64,000 nt of DNA. Origin: Sceloporus undulatus (Eukaryota > Chordata > Lepidosauria > Squamata > Phrynosomatidae). Shown here in pieces: positions 1-9,479 of the stretch. The notes beneath the pieces were generated by a model. It made no database searches. It worked only from the letters and a program-made list of their open reading frames with translations, and was not told the origin of the DNA. The stretch is taken from the NCBI RefSeq assembly GCF_019175285.1, contig NC_056527.1:117321418-117385417 (forward strand), in the 5' to 3' direction. Position numbers and translations under genes: made by a program. Each line of letters begins with the position of its first letter. The stretch's first letter is position 1.

Positions 1-57
1 GCGTGCCAGTCGGCGCCGTCCCCCGGCCGGAGCCCTGGCACTGCCAGCCTGGCTCCG

Positions 58-81
58 CTGCTGCTGCTGCTGCTGCTGCTG
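58..81 (+). repeat. (CTG)8 triplet run beside ACAP1 5' splice site
   Basis: Eight CTG units on the plus strand read as CAG/AGC in the ACAP1 transcript. They begin in intron 1 within six bases of the donor GT at 86-85. Confidence 0.9.
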
Positions 82-86
82 CCCAC

Positions 87-139
87 CTGAAGCGGGGCGA
101 GTCCTTGAGGCACTCCTCGAAGTCCACCTTCACCCTCAT
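87..139 (-). CDS. ACAP1: ACAP1 first coding exon (partial gene)
   Basis: On the minus strand an ATG at 139-137 opens MRVKVDFEECLKDSPRFR, with the last Arg codon split by a GTGGGC donor whose GT is at 86-85. This closely matches the start of vertebrate ACAP1 (human MTVKLDFEECLKDSPRFR), an Arf6 GTPase-activating protein with BAR, PH, ArfGAP and ankyrin domains that acts in endosomal recycling. Only 17 codons plus two bases (phase 2) are here; these are the first residues of the BAR domain. The remaining exons must lie left of position 1. The ATG has A at -3. ACAP2 starts similarly, but neighbouring CLDN7 and SLC2A4 belong to the same human 17p13.1 cluster as ACAP1, so I prefer ACAP1. The longer open frame on the opposite strand (3-509) is an antisense shadow. 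Confidence 0.85.
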
Positions 140-453
140 CCTGAGGCTGCTGCTGCTGCCTGCCCTCCTTCTGCTCCTGCTCCTCTTGGACCAAACTCGG
201 GCGGAGCAGCCGCGGAGGAAGGCGCCCAGGGAGCCGGGAGGAGGACTAGGCAAGCAGGAGGAAGCCCGCCGCCGCCGCCGCCGCTCGGGTCCCCCGCCGG
301 GAAGGAGGAGCCCAGCGGGCGCCGGAGGAGGAGGAGGAGGAGAAGCCATCATCCCGGACCCGGACCAAAGGAACGTCCCGGCGGCGGAGAAGGTGGAGCC
401 GCAGCGCCCCCCAGTGGAGGGGGACTTAATTCCAGGCCACGCCGACAAAACTG

Positions 454-486
<33 letters not shown>

Positions 487-510
487 CTCTCCTTCTTCTG
501 CTGATGTAGC
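140..510 (-). promoter_or_regulatory. ACAP1: ACAP1 5' UTR / GC-rich promoter region
   Basis: This is the GC-rich stretch directly upstream of the ACAP1 start codon, with many CpG dinucleotides and GCC/GGA triplet runs, ending where CR1 debris begins near 540. It is the expected place for the 5' UTR and a CpG-island promoter. I see no clear TATA box, and the transcription start cannot be fixed from sequence. Its far end holds a (CAG)10 run at 456-485. Confidence 0.55.
456..485 (+). repeat. (CAG)10 triplet run
   Basis: Ten uninterrupted CAG units, which would be CUG in an ACAP1 5' UTR if transcription starts beyond them. Confidence 0.9.
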
Positions 511-554
511 AGCAGCCTTACTGTCACGAAGTTGCTTTCCTTCCAGTGATGAGC

Positions 555-985
555 TGGAATCTCTTGCTCCACTGTGTCCTAGTCTCTGGAGCAGCAGAAA
601 AGAAGCCTGCTCCCTCCTCCAGCTTCACAGCCCATGGCAATAAGATGGACTTGAACTCTTCACAGAAAGGACAACATTATTGAATGCTGAGATGATGGAA
701 TCTCTTTTCCTGGAGCTTGCATCCATTGCTCCGTTGGATCCTGTTCTCTGGAGCAGCAGAAAACAAGCTTGCTCCCTCCTCAATGTGGCATCCCTTCAAA
801 TATTTGAACAGGGCTCTCATCATATCACCTCTTAACTTTCTCTTCTCCAGGCTAAACCTCCCCAGCTCCCTGAGTCATTTCTCACAGGGCTTCATGGTTT
901 CCAGACCCTTCACCGTTTTCGTGGCCCTCCTCTGGACACATGGCTTCAGTTTCTCAATGTCCTTTTTGACTGGAGACAGGGTTAT
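555..985 (-). repeat. CR1-group LINE 3' region, antisense, partly duplicated
   Basis: Read on the minus strand, this encodes the recognisable C-terminal relic of CR1-group reverse transcriptases (LRGDMMRALFKYLKG-like, then a segment on rough wording of SAAPENRIQRSNGCKLQ type). The part 697-985 is the better copy; 555-625 repeats its 'Ctctggagcagcagaaaa' segment, so there is a partial duplication. It is a 5'-truncated fossil that codes for nothing. Confidence 0.75.
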
Positions 986-1283
986 TCCAGGAGAGGCCTG
1001 ACCAAAGGAGAAGAGAGTGGCAGCTAAGGAAAGTGGTGCCCGGCCAAAGAAGTTGGGACCCTTTCTCCAAGCCTCTCTTTCAGACTGTGGGATCATCATG
1101 GCATCCCAAAAGGAAGAGGGTGCCCTAAAGATCATCTACTCCAACCCTGCACCAAAAGTGTGTCAAGCCAAACGCCACTTGAAGAGGGTCCTGCCTGGGT
1201 TGGGGTCATGGCTCCAGATCTGGGGGGATTTTGAGATTTATAGCGTGGCGAGGTATTCAGTCTGGTCTTTCAGAGAGCTCTGG

Positions 1284-1472
1284 TGCTTTGTTGTTGTTGT
1301 CATTGTCGTTTCTGAGTTATGGCAACCCTAAGACAACCCTATAATTGGATTTCCTGGGTTGAGAGGGTGTGACTGGCCCAAAGTTACCATGGTTTGCATG
1401 GCTGAGCATGGAATCAAACCCTGGTCTCCAAAATTGTAGTCCGATGCTCAGACCACTATACGGCGCTGGTGC
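1284..1472 (-). repeat. tRNA-derived SINE (CAA-tailed squamate type)
   Basis: The sense strand (minus here) of this family has a tRNA-like head with a B-box near GGTTCGAATCC, then the landmarks GGGCAAGTCACACTCTC, CTCTGAACAAATCTTGCC and GCCATAAGTCGGAAATGAC, and ends in (CAA)n. This copy shows the (TTG)n end at left and the head at right. Family assignment is by landmarks; the exact family name needs a library search. Confidence 0.75.
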
Positions 1473-1575
1473 CACACCAAACTACAGATCCCAGGATTCC
1501 GTAGGATAGAGTTGTGGCAGTTAAAGTGGTGTCAAATGGCTTTATTTCTGCAGTGTGGATACTCACCTTAGAGTC
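1473..1575. repeat. Palindromic MITE, half copy
   Basis: This is the right half of a palindrome whose ends read TGCATCTACACTGTAGAAAT and whose centre carries ACTACAAATCCCAGGATTCC. It directly abuts the preceding SINE. Full members of the family are about 210-230 bp. Confidence 0.65.
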
Positions 1576-1629
1576 ACCATTAGTTAGAAGCGTCTTGAAG
1601 ACACACAACAACACTACAGGAGATCCATG

Positions 1630-1720
1630 CTAGTTTTTCCTGGGGTTCCCCTGTCCAAGGACTAACCAGGCCTCCCCCCTGCTTAGCTTCCAAATTCAGG
1701 CATGTTCAGGGTGGTATCGA
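1630..1720 (-). repeat. 5S rRNA-derived SINE head, antisense
   Basis: The reverse complement reads like vertebrate 5S rRNA from the TACCACCCTGAAC block through GGAAGCTAAGCAGGG and CCTGGTTAGTCCTTGGA. It is diverged and truncated. Squamates carry 5S-derived SINEs (5S-Sauria type), which fits better than a true 5S gene. Confidence 0.75.
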
Positions 1721-1904
1721 CTAGTTTCGCCTTCCTCCCCCTGATGCCCTCCAGAGGGTTACAACTGCAACTCCCATCATTTTCAGCATAGCTACACTGA
1801 GATTAAGAAATAGCAGTATTACCCAGACTGGCCACAAGGAGGTGCTGCTGGGCCATGGATACAGAATAATCTTTAGCCAGAAGTTGGGCTGGAGGCTTGA
1901 GAAT

Positions 1905-2136
1905 TAGAATGCATCTGCACTGTAGAAATATTGCAGTTTGACACCACTTTAAATGCCGTGGCTGCATCGTAGGGAATCCTGGGATCTGCAGTTTCACAAG
2001 GTCTTTAGCTTTCTCTGCCAATGAGGGCTGGCGCCTCACCAAACTACAAATCCCAACATTCTGTCGGATGGAATCCTGGCTCTTAAAAGTGGTGTCAAAC
2101 TGCATTATTTCTACAGCATAGATGCACCCTTAGAGG
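1905..2136. repeat. Palindromic MITE, near-complete
   Basis: Both arms are present: ATCTGCACTGTAGAAATATT at left and a matching inverse ending AGATGCACCC at right, with the inner ATCCTGGGATCTGCAG / CTACAAATCCCAACATT pair. It is about 230 bp. Confidence 0.75.
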
Positions 2137-2575
2137 TATCCCACAATGACCCACCTGTTGAGGCTGGATATTCATAATCAGGGCCTCAGAGCAATTAGAC
2201 TGGATACTTTCAGGTAGACTCTGTACATGTGTTTATAAAGATGAGACAGGAAATAACATTATGCTGACAGTAATGGAAAGATGGTTAGTTGTTGTATGTA
2301 TTGACATGTTATTGTGAAAGCTGACTACAACTCCCAGGATCCCCAATGTGGAAGCTGCAATTCCTGCCTTCCCACCTCCCTCCCAAAAAGCAACCTTCCC
2401 AAGCTTAGTGTCTTCTTCAGTTTGTTCATCCCATTAATAAAGTCCTTAAGAGCAAAGGCACCCCAGGATTAGAACTGGTATCCTATTCCACTTTGTCATG
2501 TGTGGACTTGAGAAAGGGCCTTCTTGGTTGCGGCACCCTTACCGTGGACTGCCTTCCACAGCTTGTTCCCATTGG

Positions 2576-3045
2576 CTTCCTCTGAGGCTGAGAGAGTGTG
2601 ACTCGCCCAAGGGTCACCCACTGGGTTTCCATGGCTGAGCAGAGGGGGATTTGAACCTGGGTCTCCCAGAGTCAAAGTCCAAGAGTCAAGCCACTACACC
2701 AAGCTGCCTCTCCTAGGGTTCCTTTGGCAGATTCCTTCAAAGGTTTGCTGCAATTGGCTTCCTCCGAGGCTGAGAGAGTGTGACTCATACAAGGGTCACC
2801 CATTGGGTTTCCATGGCTGGGCTTTCAAACCTTAGTCTCCCATAGCCCAGCATTCAAACCACTGCACCACACTGCCTCTCCAAGCGTTTCCTTGACCAGA
2901 TTTCTTCAAAGCTTTTCCTGCCATTGGCTTTCTTTGAGGCTGTGAGAGTGTGACTTGCTCAAGGTTACCTAGGAGGTTTATGTGACTGAGCAGGGATTCG
3001 AACCTTGGTCTCCCCAATTCATAGTCCAGTACTCAAAGCACTGGA
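2576..3045 (-). repeat. Three tandem antisense SINE pieces
   Basis: The SINE block from the 'GAGGCTGAGAGAGTGTGAC' landmark to the tRNA-like head occurs three times in a row, with the landmark starting near 2583, 2765 and 2935 (spacings 182 and 170). All copies have the same orientation and lack the CAA tail, pointing to local duplication rather than three separate insertions. Confidence 0.75.
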
Positions 3046-3221
3046 TGCAGCCATAGCAGTCAAAGTAGCGTCACAGTGCAAGAGTCCTGAAAAGTTGCTG
3101 GCTTCCTCCATTTTGCATGTGTTTGCCCTGTTGTGTAGTGCAATCCATTGGACAACAGTGTGATCTGGAACAACAGTGGCATAGCATACTGATTGAGCCA
3201 GTATTTAGTCCCAAAATAGGA

Positions 3222-3372
3222 GGTTGCTGTAGTCTGAATGTCGGATTAGAACTTTGGGAGACCCGAGTTCGAATCCCCACTCAGCCATGAACATTGGGTG
3301 CCCTTCCGCAGGTCTCACTCTCACCCTCAGTGGAAGGTAATGACAAAATAAATCTGGTCAAGAAATCCCTTA
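3222..3372 (+). repeat. tRNA-derived SINE, sense
   Basis: The head with B-box GAGTTCGAATCCCC and the 'CTCAGCCATGAA' block are clear. The 3' part is diverged and the CAA tail is missing. Confidence 0.65.
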
Positions 3373-3373
3373 T

Positions 3374-3497
3374 GGAGGCAGCATGGCATAGTGGTTTCAG
3401 TGTTGGACTCGAGTTCGAATCCCCACTCTGGTCTGGAAAGCCATGGCTAATCTTGTGAACTGACCATACAAGGAAGGCAGTGGCAAAACTCCCCTGA
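3374..3497 (+). repeat. tRNA-derived SINE, sense, truncated
   Basis: The A-box region GGCATAGTGGTTTCAG and B-box GAGTTCGAATCCCC are present. The copy stops before the tail and a MITE follows at once. Confidence 0.65.
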
Positions 3498-3499
3498 AT

Positions 3500-3895
3500 A
3501 CTGCATCCACACTGCAGAAATAAAGCAATTTGACACCACTTTGACTGCCATGGCCCAATGCTAGGGAATTCTGGTACTTAAGATTTACTAGGTGCCAAAA
3601 TCAATAGTAAGAATTATTTTGGCATGTTGTAGACAGCAGGTATTTTAACCTAGATCTTTAATTTTAATTATTATAAATGTAATTTTAGTTATTTATTTAG
3701 TATGGCTATTCTATCCAATCTCTTCAGTGGTTGGTTTTTTATTCATTGTAAATGGTTTTTGAATTGTGATGTCTTCTAGCTTTTAGCAATAAAGAATTTG
3801 CTGCTGCTGCTATGGAATTCTGGGATTTGTAGTTTGGTGACACACCAGAGCTCTGACAAGGAAGGCTAAATATTGCACAAAACTACAAAAACAGC
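3500..3895. repeat. Palindromic MITE split by a LINE-like insertion
   Basis: The left arm (3500-3570, CTGCATCCACACTGCAG) and the middle/right part (3808-3890, from GGAATTCTGGGATTTGTAG) flank about 235 bp of AT-rich DNA. That insert ends in AGCAATAAAGAATTTGCTGC followed by GCT units, which looks like a retroposed 3' end on the plus strand. Confidence 0.55.
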
Positions 3896-4119
3896 CCAAA
3901 TTTAACCAAGAAATTCTAGGACACAGTCACCATTGAAAGCACATAATGTATTTAGTCCCAACAAGAGTAGATCGATTGAATTAATATCAATATTATCAGT
4001 AACAGTTTCGACAGACTTGCTATAGTTGGGACTAAATTCCAAACACGCCCAACTTTCATCCTTTTGTGTAAATTAAAACACTGTTTCTCCTTCCACAAAA
4101 CAGGAGCCAAAGAAGACCG

Positions 4120-5687
4120 GCTTTTGTCCAAAACAGTCTTTATTATATACAAAAAAAAATATCAATTCCCAGCAACATAAAGAGACAATGAATTTTAAAA
4201 AAATACACAGATGCATATACAACCCGATTGAGTTGCAGTGCTTTAAATAAGGCAACTTATTACTCTACGAATACCTCTGTTCCTGGCCAAGCTTGCAAAT
4301 CCTTCTCTCCATCTCCCCCTTTCCCTCCAAGCCATGACAAAAAAAGAGAGATTTAAAATTTAAATTTGAAATTTAAAATTAATCAATCAAAGAAATATCA
4401 CAGAGTGCAGAAAAAATTTAAAAATGGAGTGAAATTATGCTTAATGGGGAAATTTAGCATTGGGGTGAAGTGATGGATATTAGATTCCCTTCTCAAGCTC
4501 TGATGATGGGTTTCATCCAAATCTCAGCAAATGACACCATTGTGTGTTTGTGCACTTAAATGTGAGTACACATAGCTATGTTCACGCGCACAACATTCAA
4601 CGTGAGCCACAATATCTCAAGGGCGAAAAATCACACACCCCTACTGATGCGGTTGGACTCCAACTCCCAATATCCCTCACCATTGGCGATGCTGGCCATG
4701 GGGCTGCTGGGTGTTGCTGGGTGTTGCAGTCCAACATTACACAGTCCACCATTCCCACCTCTACAATACCAAATGCCACAGGAATCTGGGCTATGTAGTC
4801 TCTTCTTCTTTGCAAGTCCTTAACAGGCTTCCAAAAACTTAATAATATCATTTCTCAGAGCTTGGATGTGTTGCCATCTTTTGGACTACAGTTCCCAGAA
4901 TCCTTCCACCAGCAGGGACAGTGGGATTCTGGGAACTGCAATCCAAAAACAGGAGAATAAAATTTCTAAAGAGCAACTTGATAATTTGGGGTTTACCCAT
5001 CTGATGGTTAAATGACCCACAGCAACACATAAGAAACCCCAAGCTCTCTAACGTTCTTTTACAGAGCTTGGAGAACGCATCCTGTTGGATTACAACTCCC
5101 AGAATCCCCAAGCCAACAGCCAGGGAAATTGGGAGGTGTTGCCCCCCCCCAAAAAAAAGGTAACTTCTCCAAGCTCTGTTCCTTTCCCAGTTATGGATTT
5201 GCATCTGTCAGGATTCTTCCAAGGGAACTTGATTCTGCCTTTTGGGGCTCTGTGATATCTGCAGAAGTCAATTTCAAACTTACATTTATTCAATCATAGG
5301 AATGATAAAAGTGTGTTAAAACAGGTCCCTGTTGCCCTGCAAAAGTGGGAGAGAAAATTTAAAATCTGTGCCTTTATTCTACTCTAGCAAACGTTTTCAG
5401 GACGCACAAGTTAATCACTGATGATTTATTCTGCAGATCCATATGCTGCCAATGATAAAAAATAACATTACACGGGGATTGCTAAATAATTACAAAGCCA
5501 GTTGTTGTTGTTGCTTAAAAAGGTAACACAATTTTAAAAAATAAAAGGCAATGAAATGAAGAACATTAAAAGCACCTCCAAGGGGGTAGAAGTTCAAAGT
5601 CCCCCCAATGATGGGCTATGGGGAGCAGTTCAGTGGTATTCCGGGTGTCTATGGGACTGGTGGGTGTTCAGGTGCTTCTGGCTGCAA
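4120..5687 (-). other. CLDN7: CLDN7 3' UTR (predicted)
   Basis: This stretch downstream of the CLDN7 stop is poorer in repeats than its surroundings. On the minus strand AATAAA occurs at 5430-5425, 5378-5373, 5290-5285 and 4144-4139. I favour the last as the main poly(A) signal because a GT-rich stretch follows it and dense repeats resume beyond. Shorter isoforms using the 5.3-kb signals are equally possible. It contains two short inverted repeats of the CTACAACTCCCAGAATCC type (near 4870-4950 and 5090) and a related piece at 4650-4745. Confidence 0.45.
4139..4144 (-). terminator. Candidate CLDN7 poly(A) signal AATAAA
   Basis: AATAAA on the minus strand, followed about 40 bases on by a TGTTTTGTGG GU-rich element, as expected downstream of a cleavage site. 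Confidence 0.4.
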
Positions 5688-5856
5688 TTAAACATATTCT
5701 CTGCTACTGGGAGGTTTGGAAATGGCCTTCCCTTGCGGATAGGAGCGGCCACTGTAGCCATCTTTGGAGGGGCAAGAGCAGGACAGCAGCCCTCCGCCCA
5801 GCAACAACAGCGCGGAACCGGCCCAACCGATGAAAATGGCCGCTCCAAATTCGTAC
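5688..5856 (-). CDS. CLDN7: CLDN7 coding exon 4 (last)
   Basis: Encodes Lys158 (completed by its first base) to Val213 and the TAA stop at 5690-5688. It carries the end of extracellular loop 2 ([13 protein letters not shown]), transmembrane helix 4 (an [12 protein letters not shown] core), the palmitoylation-type CSC cysteines, and the cytoplasmic tail ending in REYV. A C-terminal YV is the PDZ-binding motif that ties claudins to ZO-1/2/3 at tight junctions. The acceptor is TTTCCAG, with AG at 5858-5857. The tail matches claudin-7 (human ends SSKEYV). The only oddity is upstream: a SINE 3' end lies less than 20 bp from the acceptor. Confidence 0.96.
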
Positions 5857-5872
5857 CTGGAAAGGTAAAAAA

Positions 5873-6004
5873 ATATGTTGTTGATGCGTGTCTTCAAGCC
5901 ATTTCCAACTTATGGAGACCCTAAAGTGAAGCTATCATGGGGTTTTCTTGGCAAGATTTGTTCAGAGGAGATTTGTCATGGTCTTCTCTGAGGCTGAGAG
6001 CATG
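5873..6004 (-). repeat. SINE 3' half abutting CLDN7 exon 4 acceptor
   Basis: The SINE is in the CLDN7 sense direction. It runs from GAGGCTGAGAG... through GCTTGAAGACACGCATCAAC and ends in a short CAA tail directly before the pyrimidine run of the intron 3 acceptor. The head is replaced by a MITE from about 6005. Confidence 0.75.
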
Positions 6005-6186
6005 CACCATTTTAACTGCCATGGCCCCATCCTACAGAATCCTGGGATTGGTGAGGCACCAGCCCACTTTGGCCGAGAAGGCTAAAGACCTTGCAAAACC
6101 ACAAATCCCAGGATTCCATAGGCTAGAACTACAGTACTTAAAGCAGTGTCAAGCTGCATATTTTCTACAGTGTAGATACACCCTTA
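6005..6186. repeat. Palindromic MITE (missing left tip)
   Basis: Contains both inner blocks (AATCCTGGGATTGGTGAGG and CACAAATCCCAGGATTCC) and the right end TTTTCTACAGTGTAGATAC. It lies in CLDN7 intron 3. Confidence 0.7.
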
Positions 6187-6257
6187 CAAATACAGAAACA
6201 ACAATAAAACTTGTTGAGGGAGCTTGTGCAGAGCCCAAGGATGGAGATTTAGACAAG

Positions 6258-6832
6258 GTACAGTCAGCCCTCCGTATCTACGGAGACTTTAACCATGGAT
6301 TCAACCATCCAGAGTTTGTAAATATTCAAATACAGTACAGTGGGCCCTCTCCTTACACAGGGCTCCGTTCTGGACTCCCCTGCGTAAGGGAAAATCCATG
6401 TATGCTCATGCTCTATAGGAAACCATGGGGTGTGTGGATGCCCGCCATTGTTTATATTGTCAAATGGCTTCCGCATAAGCAGGAAGCCGCATATAGTGTG
6501 GGTGCACTCTATACATATACAGTCCTCCTCCTAATACACAGATCTGGGTCCTCCACTATTTGCAAAGGGATGCACACTGCACACAGTGGCATGCTCCGTT
6601 CAAGCCTATGGGGCTTGAATAAGCATGAGCCTCCTTTTTTTCCAGGGAGTCTGGAATGGATCCCCCGAAAAAACGAAGGGCCAAATATGTATGTATGTGT
6701 GTGTGTGTTCCAAAAAGCAAACTAGGATTTTGCCATTTTATATAAGGGATACCATTTTACTATGAAATTGTTTTTAATGGGACTGGCGCATCCACAGATT
6801 TTTGGGGTCCTGGAAGCAAGGGCCCACTGTCA
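6258..6832. mobile_element. Tigger-like DNA element with a second element inside
   Basis: The outer ends are CAGTCAGCCCTCCGTATCTA at left and GGGCCCACTGTC at right, the typical Tigger/pogo-type 'CAGT-GCCCTCC-TATCC' termini. At about 6336 a second element begins with CAGTGGGCCCTCTCCTTAC and runs to about 6690, where the outer element's CCAAAAAGCAAAC...ATTTTGCCATTTTA block resumes. Both are non-autonomous; I see no transposase frame. Confidence 0.65.
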
Positions 6833-7179
6833 TGTTTGAACTACACATCCCAGACCTTTGAAATTTTGGCAGCAAACCTCAATGCCATTTTTAACCACAA
6901 ATGAAAACCATGGAGAGTGGGTTAAAGCATAACTATAAAAGCTTGCTAAATAGTTCAGGGTCCAGATGTGGTCTGTGAGCCACATTCTCTCCACCGCTGC
7001 CTTCTAGTTTGAAAATAGGGCCATGTGGCTTAGGGGATTCTGGGAATTGCAGTCCATTCAAAAAAGTGTTTCTAAGGTGTTGCCCATGAATGGTGGAAAC
7101 ACATTCCCCCATTCCATTTCTCTCCTATTCCCATATAATATTATAGCTTTCCCATCCAGCTTCGCAGGAGAGAACTCAC

Positions 7180-7264
7180 TTTGAGTTGACGGGCACCAAG
7201 GCATTGTAGAAATCCTGCACAGTCTGATTCCCAATCCAGGAGCAAGCGATCAGGGAGCACAAAC
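7180..7264 (-). CDS. CLDN7: CLDN7 coding exon 3
   Basis: Eighty-five bases encode the end of transmembrane helix 3 and most of extracellular loop 2: G130[28 protein letters not shown]158. The acceptor is ATTCCAG (AG at 7266-7265) and the donor is AAA|GTGAGT (GT at 7179-7178). Both junctions keep frame with exons 2 and 4. The loop differs from human claudin-7 in two visible ways: it has an NQT glycosylation-type sequon (N142), and the usual NP of the FYNP turn is NA. Confidence 0.95.
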
Positions 7265-7409
7265 CTGGAATCCAAGGAAAAAAGAAAGATCAGTTCAATG
7301 CTAGTCCATTTGGCTTTTTCCCTTTTCCTTCCAGTTCATTATCTGCCCCCCTCCAAGTTTTAAAAAAATGCATTTTAAAATGAGCCTACAGGTGTGTAAA
7401 AAACCAGCT

Positions 7410-7585
7410 TTTGTTGGTGGTGTTGTGGTGCCTTGGAGTTGTTTCCAACTTATGGCAACCCTAAGATTCAGAGCAGGTTTGTCATTGCCTTCCCTAGAGG
7501 TTGAGAGCATGTGACTTGCCCAAGATCACCCCATTGGTTTCAGGGCCCAGCCAGGATTCGAACCCTGGCCTCCAGAGTCATAGAC
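7410..7585 (-). repeat. tRNA-derived SINE in CLDN7 intron 2
   Basis: A (TTG)-rich end, then CTTATGGCAACCCTAAG, and the head with GATTCGAACCCTGGCCTCC. It is near full length and in the same direction as CLDN7. Confidence 0.75.
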
Positions 7586-7814
7586 CCTCTTCAGACCAGC
7601 CAGGCCGGCCTGGGGGCAGAGTTGGGCCATTGCATCCAGATGATGCACACCCCAATTGCGCCCCAATTTTATTTTGTGCGCTGCTCCACACTGAGCATAG
7701 CGTCATGGCGCTCCTCAGGTACTGCATCCATACGCCACAGCGTCAAAGGAGCGCTGCATAACTGCACTGCTGTAGCTATGGCGCCCTTTTGAGGGCGCAA
7801 AAAAGGAGCCATTC

Positions 7815-7945
7815 CTCTGAGGCTGAGAGAGTGCAACTTGCCCAAGGCCACCCAGTGGGATTACATGGCCAAGCCAGGATTCAAACCCTTGTCTCCAGAG
7901 TCACAGCCCAACCCTCAAACCACTACACCATGCTGGCACTTACTA
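7815..7945 (-). repeat. tRNA-derived SINE head, antisense
   Basis: Runs from CTCTGAGGCTGAGAGAGTG to CAAACCACTACACCATGCTG; the 3' tail half is absent. The preceding 7600-7800 holds a GC-rich segment with inverted GCGCC motifs that I cannot assign. Confidence 0.7.
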
Positions 7946-8072
7946 GCTTTATAGTTAGTCAAAAGATCAGTTCTTCATTACATATGGTTAAATTCACTAA
8001 AATCCCTTAATCTTAGCTATTAGTAATTGGTACTTGCTGACATAAATGAATGTTAAATCTACTTAAACTGGG

Positions 8073-8212
8073 CCTGTATCTAAACTGTGGAATGAAGTCA
8101 GTTTGAGACTGATTTATCTGTCATGGCTCCATACTATGGAATCCTGGGATCTATAGTTTGTTGTGGCACTGGAGCTCACTTACAAAAGTACAAATCCAAG
8201 AATTCAGGAAAA
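8073..8212. repeat. Palindromic MITE, degraded
   Basis: Has the left-arm block (TGTATCTAAACTGTGGAATG) and the core GGAATCCTGGGATCTATAG. The right arm is lost. The next 600 bp of CLDN7 intron 2 show no feature I recognise. Confidence 0.55.
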
Positions 8213-8812
8213 TTCAGGAAAAAGGTTTTGAACTTGGATAGCTCCTTAAAGCGTGGATAGGATTCCCAGTCCTACTGACATGGGAGCCACCAGCTACTAC
8301 TGGTCTCCACTGGTTATCCAAAAGCTAGGAATGCATGTCCATTTAGATACACCATTACTACTTTTAAAATGCCTTGCTCTCATTGTGGACAAAGCTAATT
8401 GCAGGATCTACAAGAACAAACTCCACTTTGGAGTGGTTTATGATGTTTACAGAGACTGAAAAGGATACCAAGGAAACAGCCGATTAATCTGTGGACAAAC
8501 GGCAAAGACTGAGGAGCAGGAAAAGGAGGATCTTGCATCCCATCAGCAGGCTTAAGACCAAAGCCAGTATAAAAATGTCTGCATGCTTTTTAAGGTCCTG
8601 CAAAAGTTTGCTTTAAATAAAGAATTCACGATCTGGTAGCCCTATGCAGTGTTCTAGATGTCACTGGTCTGCAAAGGCCATCAGCCCTAGCCAGCTAAGC
8701 CAATGGTGGGGAATGATGGGAGCTGCAATTCAACCACACTGGAAGTCAGCACACTTCCCATTCCTGCACTATGGAGTGGAAACAGCAAAAAAGGAAGGGA
8801 AATCATTGCATT

Positions 8813-9022
8813 TTGTATCTGAACTGCAGAAATAATGCAGTTTGACGGCAAATGAACTGCCATGGTTTAATTCTATAGACTCCTGGGATTTGTTGGGGCA
8901 CCAGAGCTCTCTGACAGGCTAAACATCTCACAAAACTACAAGTCCCAGAATTCCACAGCACTGAGCCACGGCAGTTAAAGCCGTGTCAGTCTGCATTAAT
9001 TCTGCTGTGCAGTTGCAGCCTT
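8813..9022. repeat. Palindromic MITE, complete
   Basis: The arms TGTATCTGAACTGCAGAAAT and its inverse ending CTGTGCAGTTGCAGCC flank the CTCCTGGGATTTG / CAAGTCCCAGAATTCC core pair. Confidence 0.75.
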
Positions 9023-9479
9023 TATTAACTGAGGTATGCCTATATAGTATACAGTATAACAATACTGTATAGGCAGAAAACATTCCCTGGGGACAGTCTG
9101 TCCAGAGCATAACAACTTCAACCACCAGAGAACTTTGCAAAGTTACTTTTTTGGACCACAACTCCCATACTCTCCCAGCCGGCATGGCTATGCTATGTTG
9201 GCAGGGGGTTTCTGGGAGTTGTCCAAAAGACTTATTTCCCCTCTCCAACCTCTGCATGCATTCTGTCACAAAACCATACCACCTATCAGACACTCTGCAT
9301 ATGTTCAGAGGTGCTTTCTTATCTTCCTTATTTCTGCAATGCAGATGTATCCCGTCTGTTTATTTGAACAATATTGTGTCGTTTCCCCAGATCTTGGAGA
9401 TGAGGCAGCCCAGGATGCCATGGGGTGCGAGGAAAGTAACACAAGAAATATAATAGGGCTTGTTACGGAGTGTGTAGGG

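Noticed and set aside
3-509. A 168-residue plus-strand frame with a leucine-rich hydrophobic run, resembling a signal-anchor membrane protein
   Set aside because: It is antisense to the ACAP1 first exon and its GC- and triplet-rich flank. The Leu, Ala, Gln and Gly runs come from CTG/CAG/GGA repeats.
1630-1720. A functional 5S rRNA gene
   Set aside because: It is truncated and diverged, and has the form of the 5S-derived SINE also seen elsewhere in the window.
2576-3045. Regularly spaced repeats as a possible CRISPR-like array
   Set aside because: The units are SINE fragments in vertebrate DNA, far longer than CRISPR repeats and without spacers.
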